64,000 bases of DNA from Aminobacter ciceronei (GCF_014138625.1 NZ_JACJHY010000030.1:29165-93164), one strand, 5' to 3'. Shown: positions 34,973-43,573, counted from the stretch's first letter. The notes: generated by a model from the sequence alone, not told the origin. Numbers and translations: made by a program.

Positions 34973-36150
34973 TTGAGCCGGAGGGTCGCGGATGCTACCG
35001 TCAGCGTCACCGCGAACATCGTGGCCGTCACGACGATCAGCGCGCTCGACAGGGACGCTGCCGTCAGCACCGCACTGGCAAAAATGATGCCTATGGCACT
35101 CGACGTGCGCAGCAAGGCGAACACTTCGGGTCGCCTGCGTGGCGGGGCCAGCCGGTCGAGAACGAGCGAGTAGTAGGTGCCGAGAGGCGCCAGGACCAAT
35201 CCGATGAGGACGGCGCCGACGACCGTGGTCACAAGCGATGGTCCGAGGGCGGCGAGTGCGGCTCCAAGCGTCAAGACGCACAGCAGCAAAACGACGGCCC
35301 TGCTGCTTACCATGCGGTTGCGCACGCTGACCCAGATACCACCCGCGACCGAGGCCAGGCACAGCGGCACCGTGAACAGGATGGCCAGCGTCGGTGGGTA
35401 GCCGAATTTCAGCGCGAGCGCGACGGCTCCGATTTCGATGGCCGCGACGGTGGACGAACCTGCAGCCGCACAGACGAGCCACAGCAGGATGGAGGGGCTG
35501 AGCACCGAACCCTCTGCATGTGGCACGTGCTCGACATGGCTCTTGCCCGCCTTTGGCACCAGCAGGGCCGGAATGGCACCGAGCAGTGTCAGCGCGAGCA
35601 GGGCAAAGACGGGCGAGACGGCGCCAAGGGCGGACGCCACCACCGGACCAAGAACAAAGGTCAGCTCATTGAGGGTGGCTGCAATGCCGAGCGTTCGGGG
35701 CAGATGCGAAGCAGACGTGAAGTGATTGAGCAACGCGCGCAAATATCCGAATGCCGCGCCGTTGACCAAGCCGGCCACAGCCGCGAAGACGACAAGCAAG
35801 GCAAACGGCGCCTGGTAATGCGCGCACAAAACCACAGCAGCCAAGGCGAGCGTGCGGAAGGCCACCAACAGCCTCAGGAAGGTCGCGGCTGAACGGTTCG
35901 TACCGAGCCGTGTAATCGGGATGGCGCCGACGACCTGTGCAAGGGTCATGGCCAGGATCATGGCGGCGCCGCCCCGTGCGTCGCCGGTGAGGCCCAAGGC
36001 GACGAGCGAGAACGCCACCGGCGCGGAAGCCTGGGGAACGTTCAATGTCGCCGATGAGGCAAACCAGCGGAGCAGCGGCCAGCGGCTCAGAGGCCTGTCG
36101 AGAGGCTCAGAAGCGACGTCACTGGAGGGAGGGGCGCCAAGTTCGGTCAT
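34963..36150 (-). CDS. MFS transporter
   Basis: A 395-residue membrane protein with about twelve hydrophobic segments and the loop motif GTNRSAATFLRLL between helices 2 and 3 (in place of the classical GxxxDRxGRR pattern). The family looks like SetA/drug-efflux-like MFS proteins. Substrate unknown. It lies between an intact AraC gene and a fragment of the same AraC gene, which suggests that the transporter and regulator arrived or were duplicated together. The first 20 residues are polar and cytoplasmic. Confidence 0.82.
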   Translation of the reverse strand: MTELGAPPSSDVASEPLDRPLSRWPLLRWFASSATLNVPQASAPVAFSLVALGLTGDARGGAAMILAMTLAQVVGAIPITRLGTNRSAATFLRLLVAFRTLALAAVVLCAHYQAPFALLVVFAAVAGLVNGAAFGYLRALLNHFTSASHLPRTLGIAATLNELTFVLGPVVASALGAVSPVFALLALTLLGAIPALLVPKAGKSHVEHVPHAEGSVLSPSILLWLVCAAAGSSTVAAIEIGAVALALKFGYPPTLAILFTVPLCLASVAGGIWVSVRNRMVSSRAVVLLLCVLTLGAALAALGPSLVTTVVGAVLIGLVLAPLGTYYSLVLDRLAPPRRRPEVFALLRTSSAIGIIFASAVLTAASLSSALIVVTATMFAVTLTVASATLRLNQA

Positions 36151-36544
36151 CTCGAAGCTGATACCACCGACATCATCGGACGCGGTTCATGCCCGGCAGC
36201 ACGATAAGCGGGCCGGAGTTCCCGAAGCGTCTCAGCCATGAGGCGGCCGTTTTCAGGACAAGGCGCGAGGACAGGATGATGACGGCACATGAACAAGCCC
36301 TTTGATTGGGCCGGGCCGTTCCCGGACATTCTTTCCCTGGCGGGAGAGGACGTTACCTCGCGGGCAGGAAACTACCCGCCGTCACCGGCGTGTCAAGCTG
36401 CGGCCGGCGTCCGAAAAGGCTTGAGCCAACAGCTATCGGCCGTAGCCCCAACGGTGTCGACCAGCGCCACCTCGGGGCCAGTGCACCCTTGCCTCATCAG
36501 CCAACTCCGGCGACACTGCCCCCGCGAGGAGCGCGGCGGCTGAC
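36151..36544. other. Intergenic region between MFS and AraC genes
   Basis: A 394-bp gap between the divergent MFS and AraC starts. I see no gene, repeat or clear operator in it. A frame of 84 codons from 36289 has no recognisable feature and is not called. It must contain the promoters of both neighbours. Confidence 0.5.
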
Positions 36545-37210
36545 ATGCATGAGGTCGTGACACTGGAAGGCTGGTCGTCGCCGTTCGTCGAGTCGGTGAC
36601 GCGGACAAGCTTTGCGACCGGCGGCTCGATGCAGATCCAGCCGGATGGCTGCTGGGACGTGGTCATTTTCAGGAATGCCGACACCACCACCGTGCTGCGC
36701 ACCGGGCTGACCACCGCTGCCGTCTGCCATGACTATGCCGCCGGCGACGAAATCCTTTCCATCGCCTTCAAGCCGAGCAGCTTCATGCCGCTGATGCCGG
36801 GCGAGGTCATGCGCGACCAGGGTGTGGTGCTGGACTTGATCGGCAAGGACCGCTTCCGGCTCGGCTCCGACGTGCTGGAGATCCCGACCTTCGAAACGGT
36901 CGACGGCTTCGTCCGCAAGCTGGTGCGCAACTCCATCGTCGAGGACAACCGGGTGGTCGCCTCAATCGTCTCGGGCCATCCGATGGCAATGTCGGAGCGG
37001 ACGCTGCAGCGGCATTTCCTGAAGACAACCGGCGTCACCTACAAGACCTTCACGCAGATCGAACGCGCCCAGAAGGCGGTGGTGCTGCTGCAACAGGGCC
37101 GGCCGGCGGCGGACGTCGCCTTTGCGCTGGGTTATGCCGACCAGCCGCACATGATCCGCTCGGTCAAGGCGATCATGGGCGTCACCCCCGGACAGGCCGC
37201 GCGCAGCTGA
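36545..37210 (+). CDS. AraC family transcriptional regulator
   Basis: A 221-residue regulator. The C-terminal AraC DNA-binding domain has the two helix-turn-helix units (MSERTLQRHFLKTTGVTYKT and PAADVAFALGYADQPHMIRS, then the signature IMGVTPGQAA). The N-terminal part is a cupin-like sensor (VIFRNADTTTVLRTGL). It is divergent from the MFS gene and is followed by an epoxide hydrolase-like gene; either could be its target. A fragment of its N-terminal part is repeated at 34847-34934. Confidence 0.87.
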   Translation: MHEVVTLEGWSSPFVESVTRTSFATGGSMQIQPDGCWDVVIFRNADTTTVLRTGLTTAAVCHDYAAGDEILSIAFKPSSFMPLMPGEVMRDQGVVLDLIGKDRFRLGSDVLEIPTFETVDGFVRKLVRNSIVEDNRVVASIVSGHPMAMSERTLQRHFLKTTGVTYKTFTQIERAQKAVVLLQQGRPAADVAFALGYADQPHMIRSVKAIMGVTPGQAARS

Positions 37211-37344
37211 AACTGTCGGAAATCTTCAATCCGCAAGACCATGCCGCCGGCTAGAAAGGATGCACTTTCAACCCTGTGAACGGCCCCCTGAGATCGCACG
37301 ATTTTCGCTGGGGTCATGCACATAGCAAAAATGGACACGCGGCA

Positions 37345-38469
37345 ATGTCTGACATCACCCCTTTCAAGATCGCCATTTCTGAAGCCGATCTGGCCGACCT
37401 CAAGGCGCGGCTCGCCAACACTCGGCTCGCCAACGAGATTCCAGGCACCGGCTGGAGCTACGGCATGGCATCCAGTTTCGTCACCCGTGCGATCGAGCGG
37501 CTGAAGAACGGCTTCGACTGGCGCACGCAGGAGGCAGAGATCAACGCCAACGCGCAGTTCGTCACCGAGATCGACGGCCAGACCATCCATTTCCTGCATG
37601 TGAAGTCGGGGGTTATCGATGCCGTACCGCTGCTCCTGCTGCATGGCTGGCCGAGCTCGTTCGTCGAGTTCCTCGGCGCGATCGGGCCGCTGACTAAGGC
37701 TGGCTTCGATCTCGTCATCCCGTCGCTGCCCGGCTTCGGTTTCTCCGGCCCGACGCGCGCGACAGGCTGGAATGACGGCCGCATCGCCAGCGCCATGCTC
37801 GAGCTGATGTCGCGCCTCGGCTACAAGCGCTTCGGCGTGCAGGGCGGCGATGCCGGTGCGATCATCGCCCCTGCCATCGGCCGGGCAGCACCTGACCGGA
37901 TCATCGGCGTGCATGTCAACGCGGCAACGATGGGCTTCATTCCGCTTGGGCCCATCGATGCCAGCGAGATCGCCACGTTCAGCGATGCCGAGAAGAGCCG
38001 ATTGCAGCGCCTGCAACAGTTCATGGCCGAACGCTTCGGCTTCAATGCGCTGCAGTCGAGCCGGCCCCAGACGCTGGCCTATGGCATTTCAGACTCGCCG
38101 GCCGGTCTCATCGCCTGGCTGGGCGACATGTTTGCCGGCTTCGGCGACAGCCCTGATGCCGTCGAGCTCGACCGGTTCCTGACCAATGTGCTGGTCTACT
38201 GGTTCACCGGCACCGCAGCCTCGTCGATCCGGCTCTATTATGAAAACGCCCACGATCCCGAAGCCTGGTCGCCGAAGCCGAATTCTGGCGTGCCGACGGG
38301 CGTTGCCGTCTTTGCCCGCGACGAGGTCGCCATCCGCCGCTACGGCGAAGAAGGCAACACGATCCTGCGCTGGACGGAGCTTGCCAGCGGCGGCCATTTT
38401 GCGGCGATGGAAGTGCCCGAGGTCTGGGCGGAAGAGGTCGCCGCCTTCTTTGTCGGGCTGCAGCGCTAG
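37345..38469 (+). CDS. Epoxide hydrolase-like alpha/beta hydrolase
   Basis: A 374-residue enzyme with the N-terminal epoxide hydrolase (EHN) lid and then an alpha/beta hydrolase core. The oxyanion HGWP motif is HGWPSSFVEFLG, the nucleophile elbow is VQGGDAGAIIAPAIG (Asp nucleophile) and the catalytic His is in GGHFAAMEVPE. The residue after the nucleophile, normally Trp in GGDWG, is Ala. The enzyme would open epoxides to diols; the substrate is unknown. It is about 135 bp downstream of the AraC gene and ends at a strong hairpin. Confidence 0.85.
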   Translation: MSDITPFKIAISEADLADLKARLANTRLANEIPGTGWSYGMASSFVTRAIERLKNGFDWRTQEAEINANAQFVTEIDGQTIHFLHVKSGVIDAVPLLLLHGWPSSFVEFLGAIGPLTKAGFDLVIPSLPGFGFSGPTRATGWNDGRIASAMLELMSRLGYKRFGVQGGDAGAIIAPAIGRAAPDRIIGVHVNAATMGFIPLGPIDASEIATFSDAEKSRLQRLQQFMAERFGFNALQSSRPQTLAYGISDSPAGLIAWLGDMFAGFGDSPDAVELDRFLTNVLVYWFTGTAASSIRLYYENAHDPEAWSPKPNSGVPTGVAVFARDEVAIRRYGEEGNTILRWTELASGGHFAAMEVPEVWAEEVAAFFVGLQR

Positions 38470-38491
38470 CTGCCTGAGATTGCGGAATGCG

Positions 38492-38525
38492 ACAGCGCGC
38501 GGCCAATGAAATGGCCGCGCGCTGT
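38492..38525. terminator. Hairpin after the epoxide hydrolase gene
   Basis: Perfect 14-bp arms (ACAGCGCGCGGCCA and its complement) with the loop ATGAAA lie 22 bp after the stop codon. There is no T-tract, but it is the longest perfect stem in the window and well placed to end transcription. Confidence 0.6.
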
Positions 38526-38581
38526 GGGTATCTGTCGTTCCCGTGCGTCCTCGGGTCAGGACCGCAACGGAGGAGACGGCG

Positions 38582-39178
38582 ATGAGAGAGCTGGTGTTGA
38601 AGATGTCGATGTCGGTCGACGGTTTCGTCAGCGACCTGGACGGGCGAAACGGCTGGATGTTCGGCACCGACCAGGAGGCCAAGGCGTGGAGCGTGGAGTT
38701 CCTGTGGAACGCCAGCCTGCACATCAAGGGCAGCCGCACCTTCCATGGCATGGCTGCCTGGTGGCCAACTTCCACCGACCAGTTCGCGGCACCGATGAAC
38801 CAGATCCCCAAGGCGGTGTTCTCGCGGCGGGGGCCGCCAATCCTGGCGAACGCCACAACGGCGACCACGCAGGCTGCGCTGCAAGCCGGCGCGGAGAGCT
38901 GGGCGCAGGCCTATGTGGCGAGCGGTGACCTCGCGGAGGAAATCGCCAGGCTGAAGGCGCAGGAGGGCAAGCCGATCGTCGCCCATGGCGGGGTCAGCTT
39001 TGCCCGCAGCCTCGTCGCCGGCCGGCTGGTCGACCGCTTCGCGTTGCTGGTCGTCCCTGTGGCGCTTGGCCAGGGCCTGCCGCTGTTTTCCGAACTCGCC
39101 GCGCCGGCCCGGCTCGAGCTGGTGAGTTCGAGAGCCATTCCAGGCGGTGCCGTGGCGCAGACCTACCGCGCGGCGTGA
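38582..39178 (+). CDS. Dihydrofolate reductase family protein (RibD C-terminal-like)
   Basis: A 198-residue protein of the YwjB/YyaP type. It begins RELVLKMSMSVDGFVSDLDG and ends with IVAHGGVSFARSLVAGRLVD and LFSELAAPARLELVSSRAIP. It binds NADPH in the DHFR-like fold, but the substrate is not folate in most members. The ATG at 38582 follows GGAGG at good spacing. Monocistronic. Confidence 0.85.
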   Translation: MRELVLKMSMSVDGFVSDLDGRNGWMFGTDQEAKAWSVEFLWNASLHIKGSRTFHGMAAWWPTSTDQFAAPMNQIPKAVFSRRGPPILANATTATTQAALQAGAESWAQAYVASGDLAEEIARLKAQEGKPIVAHGGVSFARSLVAGRLVDRFALLVVPVALGQGLPLFSELAAPARLELVSSRAIPGGAVAQTYRAA

Positions 39179-39191
39179 CGATGGCGGCCGC

Positions 39192-40235
39192 TCAAGCGGC
39201 GTTCGCGGCCCTGCGCCGGTTCTGCTCGCGCCAGGAGGCGGGGCTCAGCGTGGTGACGCGGCGGAACTCGCGGTTGAAGTTGGACTTGGTCTGGAAGCCG
39301 GCATCGAGCATGGCCGATGTGACCGACATGTCGGTGTCCCTGAGCAGGCGGCAGGCTTCCGAAATCCTGACGTCGTTGATGTACTGCGAAACATTCTTGC
39401 CGGCGAGGCGGTTGATGGCGCCCGAGATCTGTCGCGCCGGCACGCCCGCGCGGCGGGCCAGCCTGGACAGGGTCAAATTGTCGTCGCGATAGAGCTTCTG
39501 GTCGATCAGCAGGCGCTGGACCTGATCGAGCACCTCGCGGTCCTGCTCGGACGGCGACGGCTCGGGTGGATTGGTCTGGGTCGGTGTCGAGGGATGGGCG
39601 CGCGAGGCGACGAAGGCAGTCAGGCCAATGAAGAACAGGCCGAGCAGATTGGCGTTGCTGGCAATGACGGCGGCGTTTTCGCCCTGCCATTTTTCGAAGG
39701 CGAGCAAAACGCCGAGGTCGAACAGGGCCGACAGGCAGAGCGCGACAGCGGCGATGATGAGCGCGCGGTGGGCGGCGACCGCGCTGTCGAGGCGCGCCTC
39801 GACCAGAGCGTCCGGGCCGCTGCGTCCGAGGTGCAGCACGGCGATTGCATAGCCGACGAACAGCACGACAAGTGCTGCATCGATAAAGGCGGGCGCGAAC
39901 AGCACGATGGCAGTCATGACCAGAGGCGGCAAGGCGTGCAGCCAGCGTGTGGCACCGCCCTGGGTATCATCGCGCTGGAGCAAGGTGCGGAAACTGAACA
40001 GCACCAAAGGCGGCAGGCCGGCAGCCAGGATCGGCTGGACATAGCGCGCCGCCTCGACATGATAGCCCCAGCGCAGACCGACGACGACCGACTGCACGGC
40101 GCAGAGCGCGACGAGGACGAGGAAGGCGGTGTTGCCGCCTGATGTTTCGCGGGCGCGCAATGCTGCGACGAGCAGGATGACCAGCAACAGGGCGGCGACG
40201 AAGGACAAGGGCACGAAGATCAAGGCGAATCCCAC
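39192..40235 (-). CDS. AraC family regulator with N-terminal membrane sensor domain
   Basis: A 347-residue protein. Six or seven hydrophobic helices fill residues 1-215 (LVILLVAALRA, LVMTAIVLFAPAFIDAALVV, IIAAVALCLSALFDLG). After a Pro/Thr-rich linker an AraC domain follows (LSRLARRAGVPARQISGAIN and SVTSAMLDAGFQTKSNFNRE). This is a membrane-anchored one-component regulator. It is divergent from an exported alpha/beta hydrolase, and the gap holds two 12-bp direct repeats. Confidence 0.87.
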   Translation of the reverse strand: MGFALIFVPLSFVAALLLVILLVAALRARETSGGNTAFLVLVALCAVQSVVVGLRWGYHVEAARYVQPILAAGLPPLVLFSFRTLLQRDDTQGGATRWLHALPPLVMTAIVLFAPAFIDAALVVLFVGYAIAVLHLGRSGPDALVEARLDSAVAAHRALIIAAVALCLSALFDLGVLLAFEKWQGENAAVIASNANLLGLFFIGLTAFVASRAHPSTPTQTNPPEPSPSEQDREVLDQVQRLLIDQKLYRDDNLTLSRLARRAGVPARQISGAINRLAGKNVSQYINDVRISEACRLLRDTDMSVTSAMLDAGFQTKSNFNREFRRVTTLSPASWREQNRRRAANAA

Positions 40236-40264
40236 GGGAGAGCAGACAGCCGATCATGGCCTCT

Positions 40265-40298
40265 ATCGCGATCGAGCACGACCTGAATCGCGATCGAG
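40265..40298. promoter_or_regulatory. Pair of 12-bp direct repeats, probable AraC-type operator
   Basis: ATCGCGATCGAG occurs twice without change, at 40265-40276 and 40287-40298, a spacing of 22 bp or two helical turns. It lies in the 129-bp gap between the AraC gene and the hydrolase gene. AraC-type proteins bind direct half-sites at about this spacing. Confidence 0.6.
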
Positions 40299-40364
40299 GA
40301 CGCCGATAAAGGTCAATTTCGCCATTGCTCGCTCGTCTTCATCCGCAAACAGAGCGAGGTTCCC

Positions 40365-41423
40365 GTGCTCCAGTTACTCACCACCATTCCCGCCCTCATC
40401 GGCTTCGTCTCCGCCTGCTTCGCTTCGGAAGCGGGCATCAAAGAGATGTCGGTGCCGCAGACCGGCCGCGATCTATCCGTGACCGTCTGGTATCCGGCAG
40501 CCGTCGGCGGCAAGCCGACAATTGTCGGCGACAACAAGGTGTTCAAGGGCGCGGCAGCCAGCATTGATGCACCCGTAGTGCCGGGCCGCCATCCGCTGGT
40601 GCTGCTGTCGCATGGATCGGGCAGCCGCGTGCAGGCGATGAGCTGGCTCGCCACCGAGCTTGCCAAGGCGGGTTTCGTCGTTGCCGGCCCCAACCATCCG
40701 GGCACGACCAGCGGTTTTTCCACCCCGGCCGAAACGCCGAAGCTGTGGCAGCGCACGGCCGATCTGTCCGCCGTCATCGACGCACTGGCCAGGGATCCGG
40801 CCTGGAGCAGCGTCATCGATGCCGACAGGATCGGCATCGTCGGCTTCTCGCTCGGTGGTGCCAGTGCCATGGAGCTTTCGGGCGCGCGCGCCAATCTCGA
40901 GGCCTATGCCCGCTATTGCGACAGCTACAAGAAGTGGGACTGCGCCTGGTTTGTAAGCGGCGTCGGCTACGTCAATGACGAGAAGATTACAGTCGACAAG
41001 GTAGACCTGCGCCGCATCGATCAGGCGCGCTTCGAGCAGTCGAACCTCGACCAGCGGATCAAGACGGCGGTGCTGGCCGATCCCGGCCTCGCCCAGGCCT
41101 ATGACCCCGACAGCCTGAAGGACATCGCGATCCCGATGCACTTCATCAATCTCGGCGAGGGTGAAGGCATTCCGCTGGCTGTCATCTCCGATGGACTCGC
41201 GAAGCTGACGTCCAAGGGGACCTATGCGACCGTGGCGGGTGCGACGCATTTCAGCTTCCTGCCCGAGTGCAAGGACGGTGCGGCCGAACTGCTCAAGTCG
41301 TTTGGCGAGTTCGATCCGATCTGTTCGGACGAGGCCGGCCGACCACGCGGCGAACTGCATGCCGAGCTGATCGGGCTGGTGAAGGACGCGCTGGTGCGCG
41401 ACCTGATGGCATCAGGTCAATGA
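40365..41423 (+). CDS. Exported alpha/beta hydrolase (PAF-acetylhydrolase/dienelactone-like)
   Basis: A 352-residue serine hydrolase with a short N-terminal signal sequence (about 22 residues, LLTTIPALIGFVSACFA). Landmarks are the oxyanion region LVLLSHGSG, the nucleophile elbow IGIVGFSLGGASAMEL, and a late His in GATHFSFLPEC. The GTG start at 40365 is the first in-frame codon that yields the signal peptide. Probably an esterase or lipase in the periplasm. It is divergent from the membrane AraC regulator. Confidence 0.8.
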   Translation: MLQLLTTIPALIGFVSACFASEAGIKEMSVPQTGRDLSVTVWYPAAVGGKPTIVGDNKVFKGAAASIDAPVVPGRHPLVLLSHGSGSRVQAMSWLATELAKAGFVVAGPNHPGTTSGFSTPAETPKLWQRTADLSAVIDALARDPAWSSVIDADRIGIVGFSLGGASAMELSGARANLEAYARYCDSYKKWDCAWFVSGVGYVNDEKITVDKVDLRRIDQARFEQSNLDQRIKTAVLADPGLAQAYDPDSLKDIAIPMHFINLGEGEGIPLAVISDGLAKLTSKGTYATVAGATHFSFLPECKDGAAELLKSFGEFDPICSDEAGRPRGELHAELIGLVKDALVRDLMASGQ

Positions 41424-41452
41424 ACCCTGCGGCGCCGGCCACCAGCCGGCGC

Positions 41453-42097
41453 CTATGCCCGATGCGTGGCGCGCGGGCCGAAGGCAGCGAGGAAGATGCG
41501 CACGCTTTCGGCAGCGTGGCCGCGGCAGGCCGCGGCGGGCAGGATGGCGTCGTCGCCCAGAAGCATGGCGTCGTTGACGGGGGCCCCCATCACCAGCCAG
41601 TTGAAGAACGACGCCGCGGCCTCGAGGTCGTCGGCCTCGATCTGGCCGAGCCTGCGGTAGCGCTCGAAGGCGCGCGACAGGCGGGTAATCGAGCGCTGCG
41701 GGCCGAGCGCATGCAGCGCCCTGCCCAGTTCCGGAAAGCGCTCGACCTCGCCGATGACCAGCCGCCGCAGTTGCATCAGCTTCGGCGTCATGACGATGGT
41801 GAGCTGAAGTTCGGCAAATTCCTGGAGGTAATCGGCGATCGGGCGGTCGTCGACGGGGTCGGCGACCTGCTCCTGGTGGACGTCGCCGGCAACGCCGGTC
41901 AGCCCCCTGACGACATCGAGGAACAAGGCTTCCTTGCTGTGGAAATGGGCATAGACGGTCTGCTTGGAAACGTCGGCGACCGCTGCGATCTCGTCCATAT
42001 TGGCGCCAAGGAAACCGTTGCGGAGAAACAGGCCGGCGGCGGCATCGAGGATGGTGTCGCGTGTCCGTTCCTGGCGCGTTTTGGCGGTCTTCATCAA
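41453..42097 (-). CDS. TetR/AcrR family transcriptional regulator
   Basis: A 214-residue regulator. The helix-turn-helix is around residues 33-52 (ANMDEIAAVADVSKQTVYAH) followed by FHSKEALFLDVVRG. The remainder is the AcrR C-terminal domain. It is divergent from the GFA/DUF6958 pair with a 107-bp gap that contains a perfect palindrome. The N-terminus could be M1 or M2. Ligand unknown. Confidence 0.88.
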   Translation of the reverse strand: MMKTAKTRQERTRDTILDAAAGLFLRNGFLGANMDEIAAVADVSKQTVYAHFHSKEALFLDVVRGLTGVAGDVHQEQVADPVDDRPIADYLQEFAELQLTIVMTPKLMQLRRLVIGEVERFPELGRALHALGPQRSITRLSRAFERYRRLGQIEADDLEAAASFFNWLVMGAPVNDAMLLGDDAILPAAACRGHAAESVRIFLAAFGPRATHRA

Positions 42098-42146
42098 TGC
42101 ACGTCCCTGTATCGGCAGCTGCGATGTCGAGCATAAGCCGAAGCCG

Positions 42147-42180
42147 TTGACAAATCAAACTGGACGGTCCAGTTTAGTTT
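42147..42180 (+). promoter_or_regulatory. Perfect TetR-type operator palindrome with promoter
   Basis: AAACTGGAC-G-GTCCAGTTT (42157-42175) is a perfect 9-bp-arm palindrome between the TetR gene and the GFA gene. TTGACA (42147-42152) is a candidate -35 box for the rightward promoter, with the operator inside the spacer and a weak TAGTTT at 42175-42180. Confidence 0.7.
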
Positions 42181-42204
42181 TAAATCGACGGACGAGGTGA
42201 TGAG

Positions 42205-42753
42205 ATGGCTGACATGCGACGGATCGCCTGCAGATGCGGACAGGTGGCATTCGAGGCGAGCGGCACGCCGATCGTCGGCGCGATCTGCTATTGCTCCAGC
42301 TGCCAGAAGGCAGGCGGGATTTTCGCCGCGCTACCCGGCGGCGCGCCGGTGCTCGAAAGCGACGGCGGCACGAACTACACGCTCTACCGCAAAGACCGGA
42401 TCCGCTGTGCGCATGGCGCCGAGCTGTTGCGCGAACACCGGCTGAGCCGGACGGCGCCGACCCGGCGCGTGGTGGCTTCCTGTTGCAACTCGCCGATGTT
42501 TCTGGAGTTCAAGGGCGGGCATTGGCTGTCGGTCTATCGCGAGCGCATCGACCCCGCCGACCGGCCACCGGCCGAGATGCGCACGATGACCGCCGACCGC
42601 AGGTCCGGCGTCGAATTCACAGACAGCCTGCCGAGTTATGCCAAGCATTCCGGCCGCTTCATGTGGCGGCTTTTGTCTGCCTGGGCGGCGATGGGTTTTC
42701 GCGCCCCCAAGATCGAATATGTAAAGGGAGAGCTCGATGTCCAAGGCGGCTGA
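42205..42753 (+). CDS. GFA-like zinc-binding protein (DUF6151 type)
   Basis: A 182-residue protein with the cysteine pattern of the GFA/CENP-V zinc fold: CRCG near residue 9, CYCSSCQKAGG near residue 29, and CCNSP near residue 94. The glutathione-dependent formaldehyde-activating (GFA) family owes its name to a proposed, not firmly proven, reaction with glutathione and formaldehyde; related proteins act differently. It overlaps the DUF6958 gene by 17 bp. The TetR palindrome upstream suggests induction by a small molecule. Confidence 0.8.
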   Translation: MADMRRIACRCGQVAFEASGTPIVGAICYCSSCQKAGGIFAALPGGAPVLESDGGTNYTLYRKDRIRCAHGAELLREHRLSRTAPTRRVVASCCNSPMFLEFKGGHWLSVYRERIDPADRPPAEMRTMTADRRSGVEFTDSLPSYAKHSGRFMWRLLSAWAAMGFRAPKIEYVKGELDVQGG

Positions 42754-43039
42754 GAAGATCGAGATCCGCAACATCGTCTCGCCCAACCATGTCGTGCGTG
42801 TCGACAAGGCAAAATACACCGCCATGCGCGACGCGTTGCTTGAGGTGCTGCCGGCAACCACGCCGGGCCTGACCGTGGCGGAAACCAAGGCGGCGGTGCT
42901 GCCGATCCTGTCCGAGGAGCTGTTTCCCGGCGGCGACAAGGCCGGCTGGTGGCTGAAGGCAGCCCAGCTCGACCTCGAAGCACAAGGCGTCATCCAGCGC
43001 GAGGCGACCAAGCCGCTCCGGCTTCACCGGGCGAAGTGA
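42737..43039 (+). CDS. DUF6958 family protein
   Basis: A 100-residue protein: KIEIRNIVSPNHVVRVDKAK, then YTAMRDALLEVLP, and a C-terminal winged-helix-like segment (GWWLKAAQLDLEAQGVIQRE). I recognise it as DUF6958, of unknown function; the end resembles a wHTH, so DNA binding is possible. Its start lies inside the GFA gene, so the two are coupled. The gene ends one base before a strong hairpin shared with the convergent Clp-N gene. Confidence 0.8.
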   Translation: MSKAAEKIEIRNIVSPNHVVRVDKAKYTAMRDALLEVLPATTPGLTVAETKAAVLPILSEELFPGGDKAGWWLKAAQLDLEAQGVIQREATKPLRLHRAK

Positions 43040-43063
43040 GCGCGTCCCGGCTCAGGGACGCGC
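43040..43063. terminator. Bidirectional hairpin between DUF6958 and Clp-N genes
   Basis: Perfect 9-bp arms GCGCGTCCC/GGGACGCGC with a 6-base loop cover the junction of two convergent genes; the stem includes the last four codons of the Clp-N gene. Confidence 0.55.
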
Positions 43064-43564
43064 ATCGGCGCCGGCGACAGCTTCGGCGGCGGATCTGAGT
43101 TGGGCAAGGTCGATGCCCATCGCCCGCAAGGCGCGGGCGGCAACGCCGTGCGGCATGCCGGCAACGATGGCAACGACATGCGCGCCGAGCAGCGGGCCGT
43201 GCTGGCTTCGGCTTGCCGCCAGCGCCTGCATGACCTCCTGCCCGGAGGCCGACGCATTGAATGCGCCGGGGCGTGCGGCCAGCCGCTCCGACCCGGCCGA
43301 CGACGACGAAGCGATATCCAGGCCGATGGCGGCAAGGGCGTCGCCATACTGACGGGCGATGGCTTGGTGCAGCGCCGCGGGATCCGCGCCGACCGCTGCG
43401 AAGGCTTGCCGCGCCGTGCTGTCGGGCAGGTCGAGCGCGGCGAGCAGGAAGTGCTCGGCGCCCGGCTCGCGCTGATGATCCCGCAACGCATGTTGCTCCG
43501 CCCCGGTGCATAGCGTGCCGATCGTGCCGATGTCGTTGAAACGCGCCTTGATGCGGCTGAACAT
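43052..43564 (-). CDS. Clp N-terminal domain protein without ATPase
   Basis: A 170-residue protein made of a Clp_N repeat pair (first: AEQHALRDHQREPGAEHFLL; second: HGPLLGAHVVAIVAGMPHGV). The N domain of ClpA/ClpC recruits adaptors and substrates, but there is no AAA+ domain here. A stand-alone Clp_N protein may act as an anti-adaptor or as a sensor. The upstream HTH gene is on the same strand, 9 bp away, and is probably co-transcribed. Confidence 0.8.
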   Translation of the reverse strand: MFSRIKARFNDIGTIGTLCTGAEQHALRDHQREPGAEHFLLAALDLPDSTARQAFAAVGADPAALHQAIARQYGDALAAIGLDIASSSSAGSERLAARPGAFNASASGQEVMQALAASRSQHGPLLGAHVVAIVAGMPHGVAARALRAMGIDLAQLRSAAEAVAGADARP

Positions 43565-43573
43565 TCTCGTCTC

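Noticed and set aside
36289..36543. 84-codon frame upstream of the AraC gene
   Set aside because: No ribosome site or family resemblance, and it lies where the divergent promoters must be.
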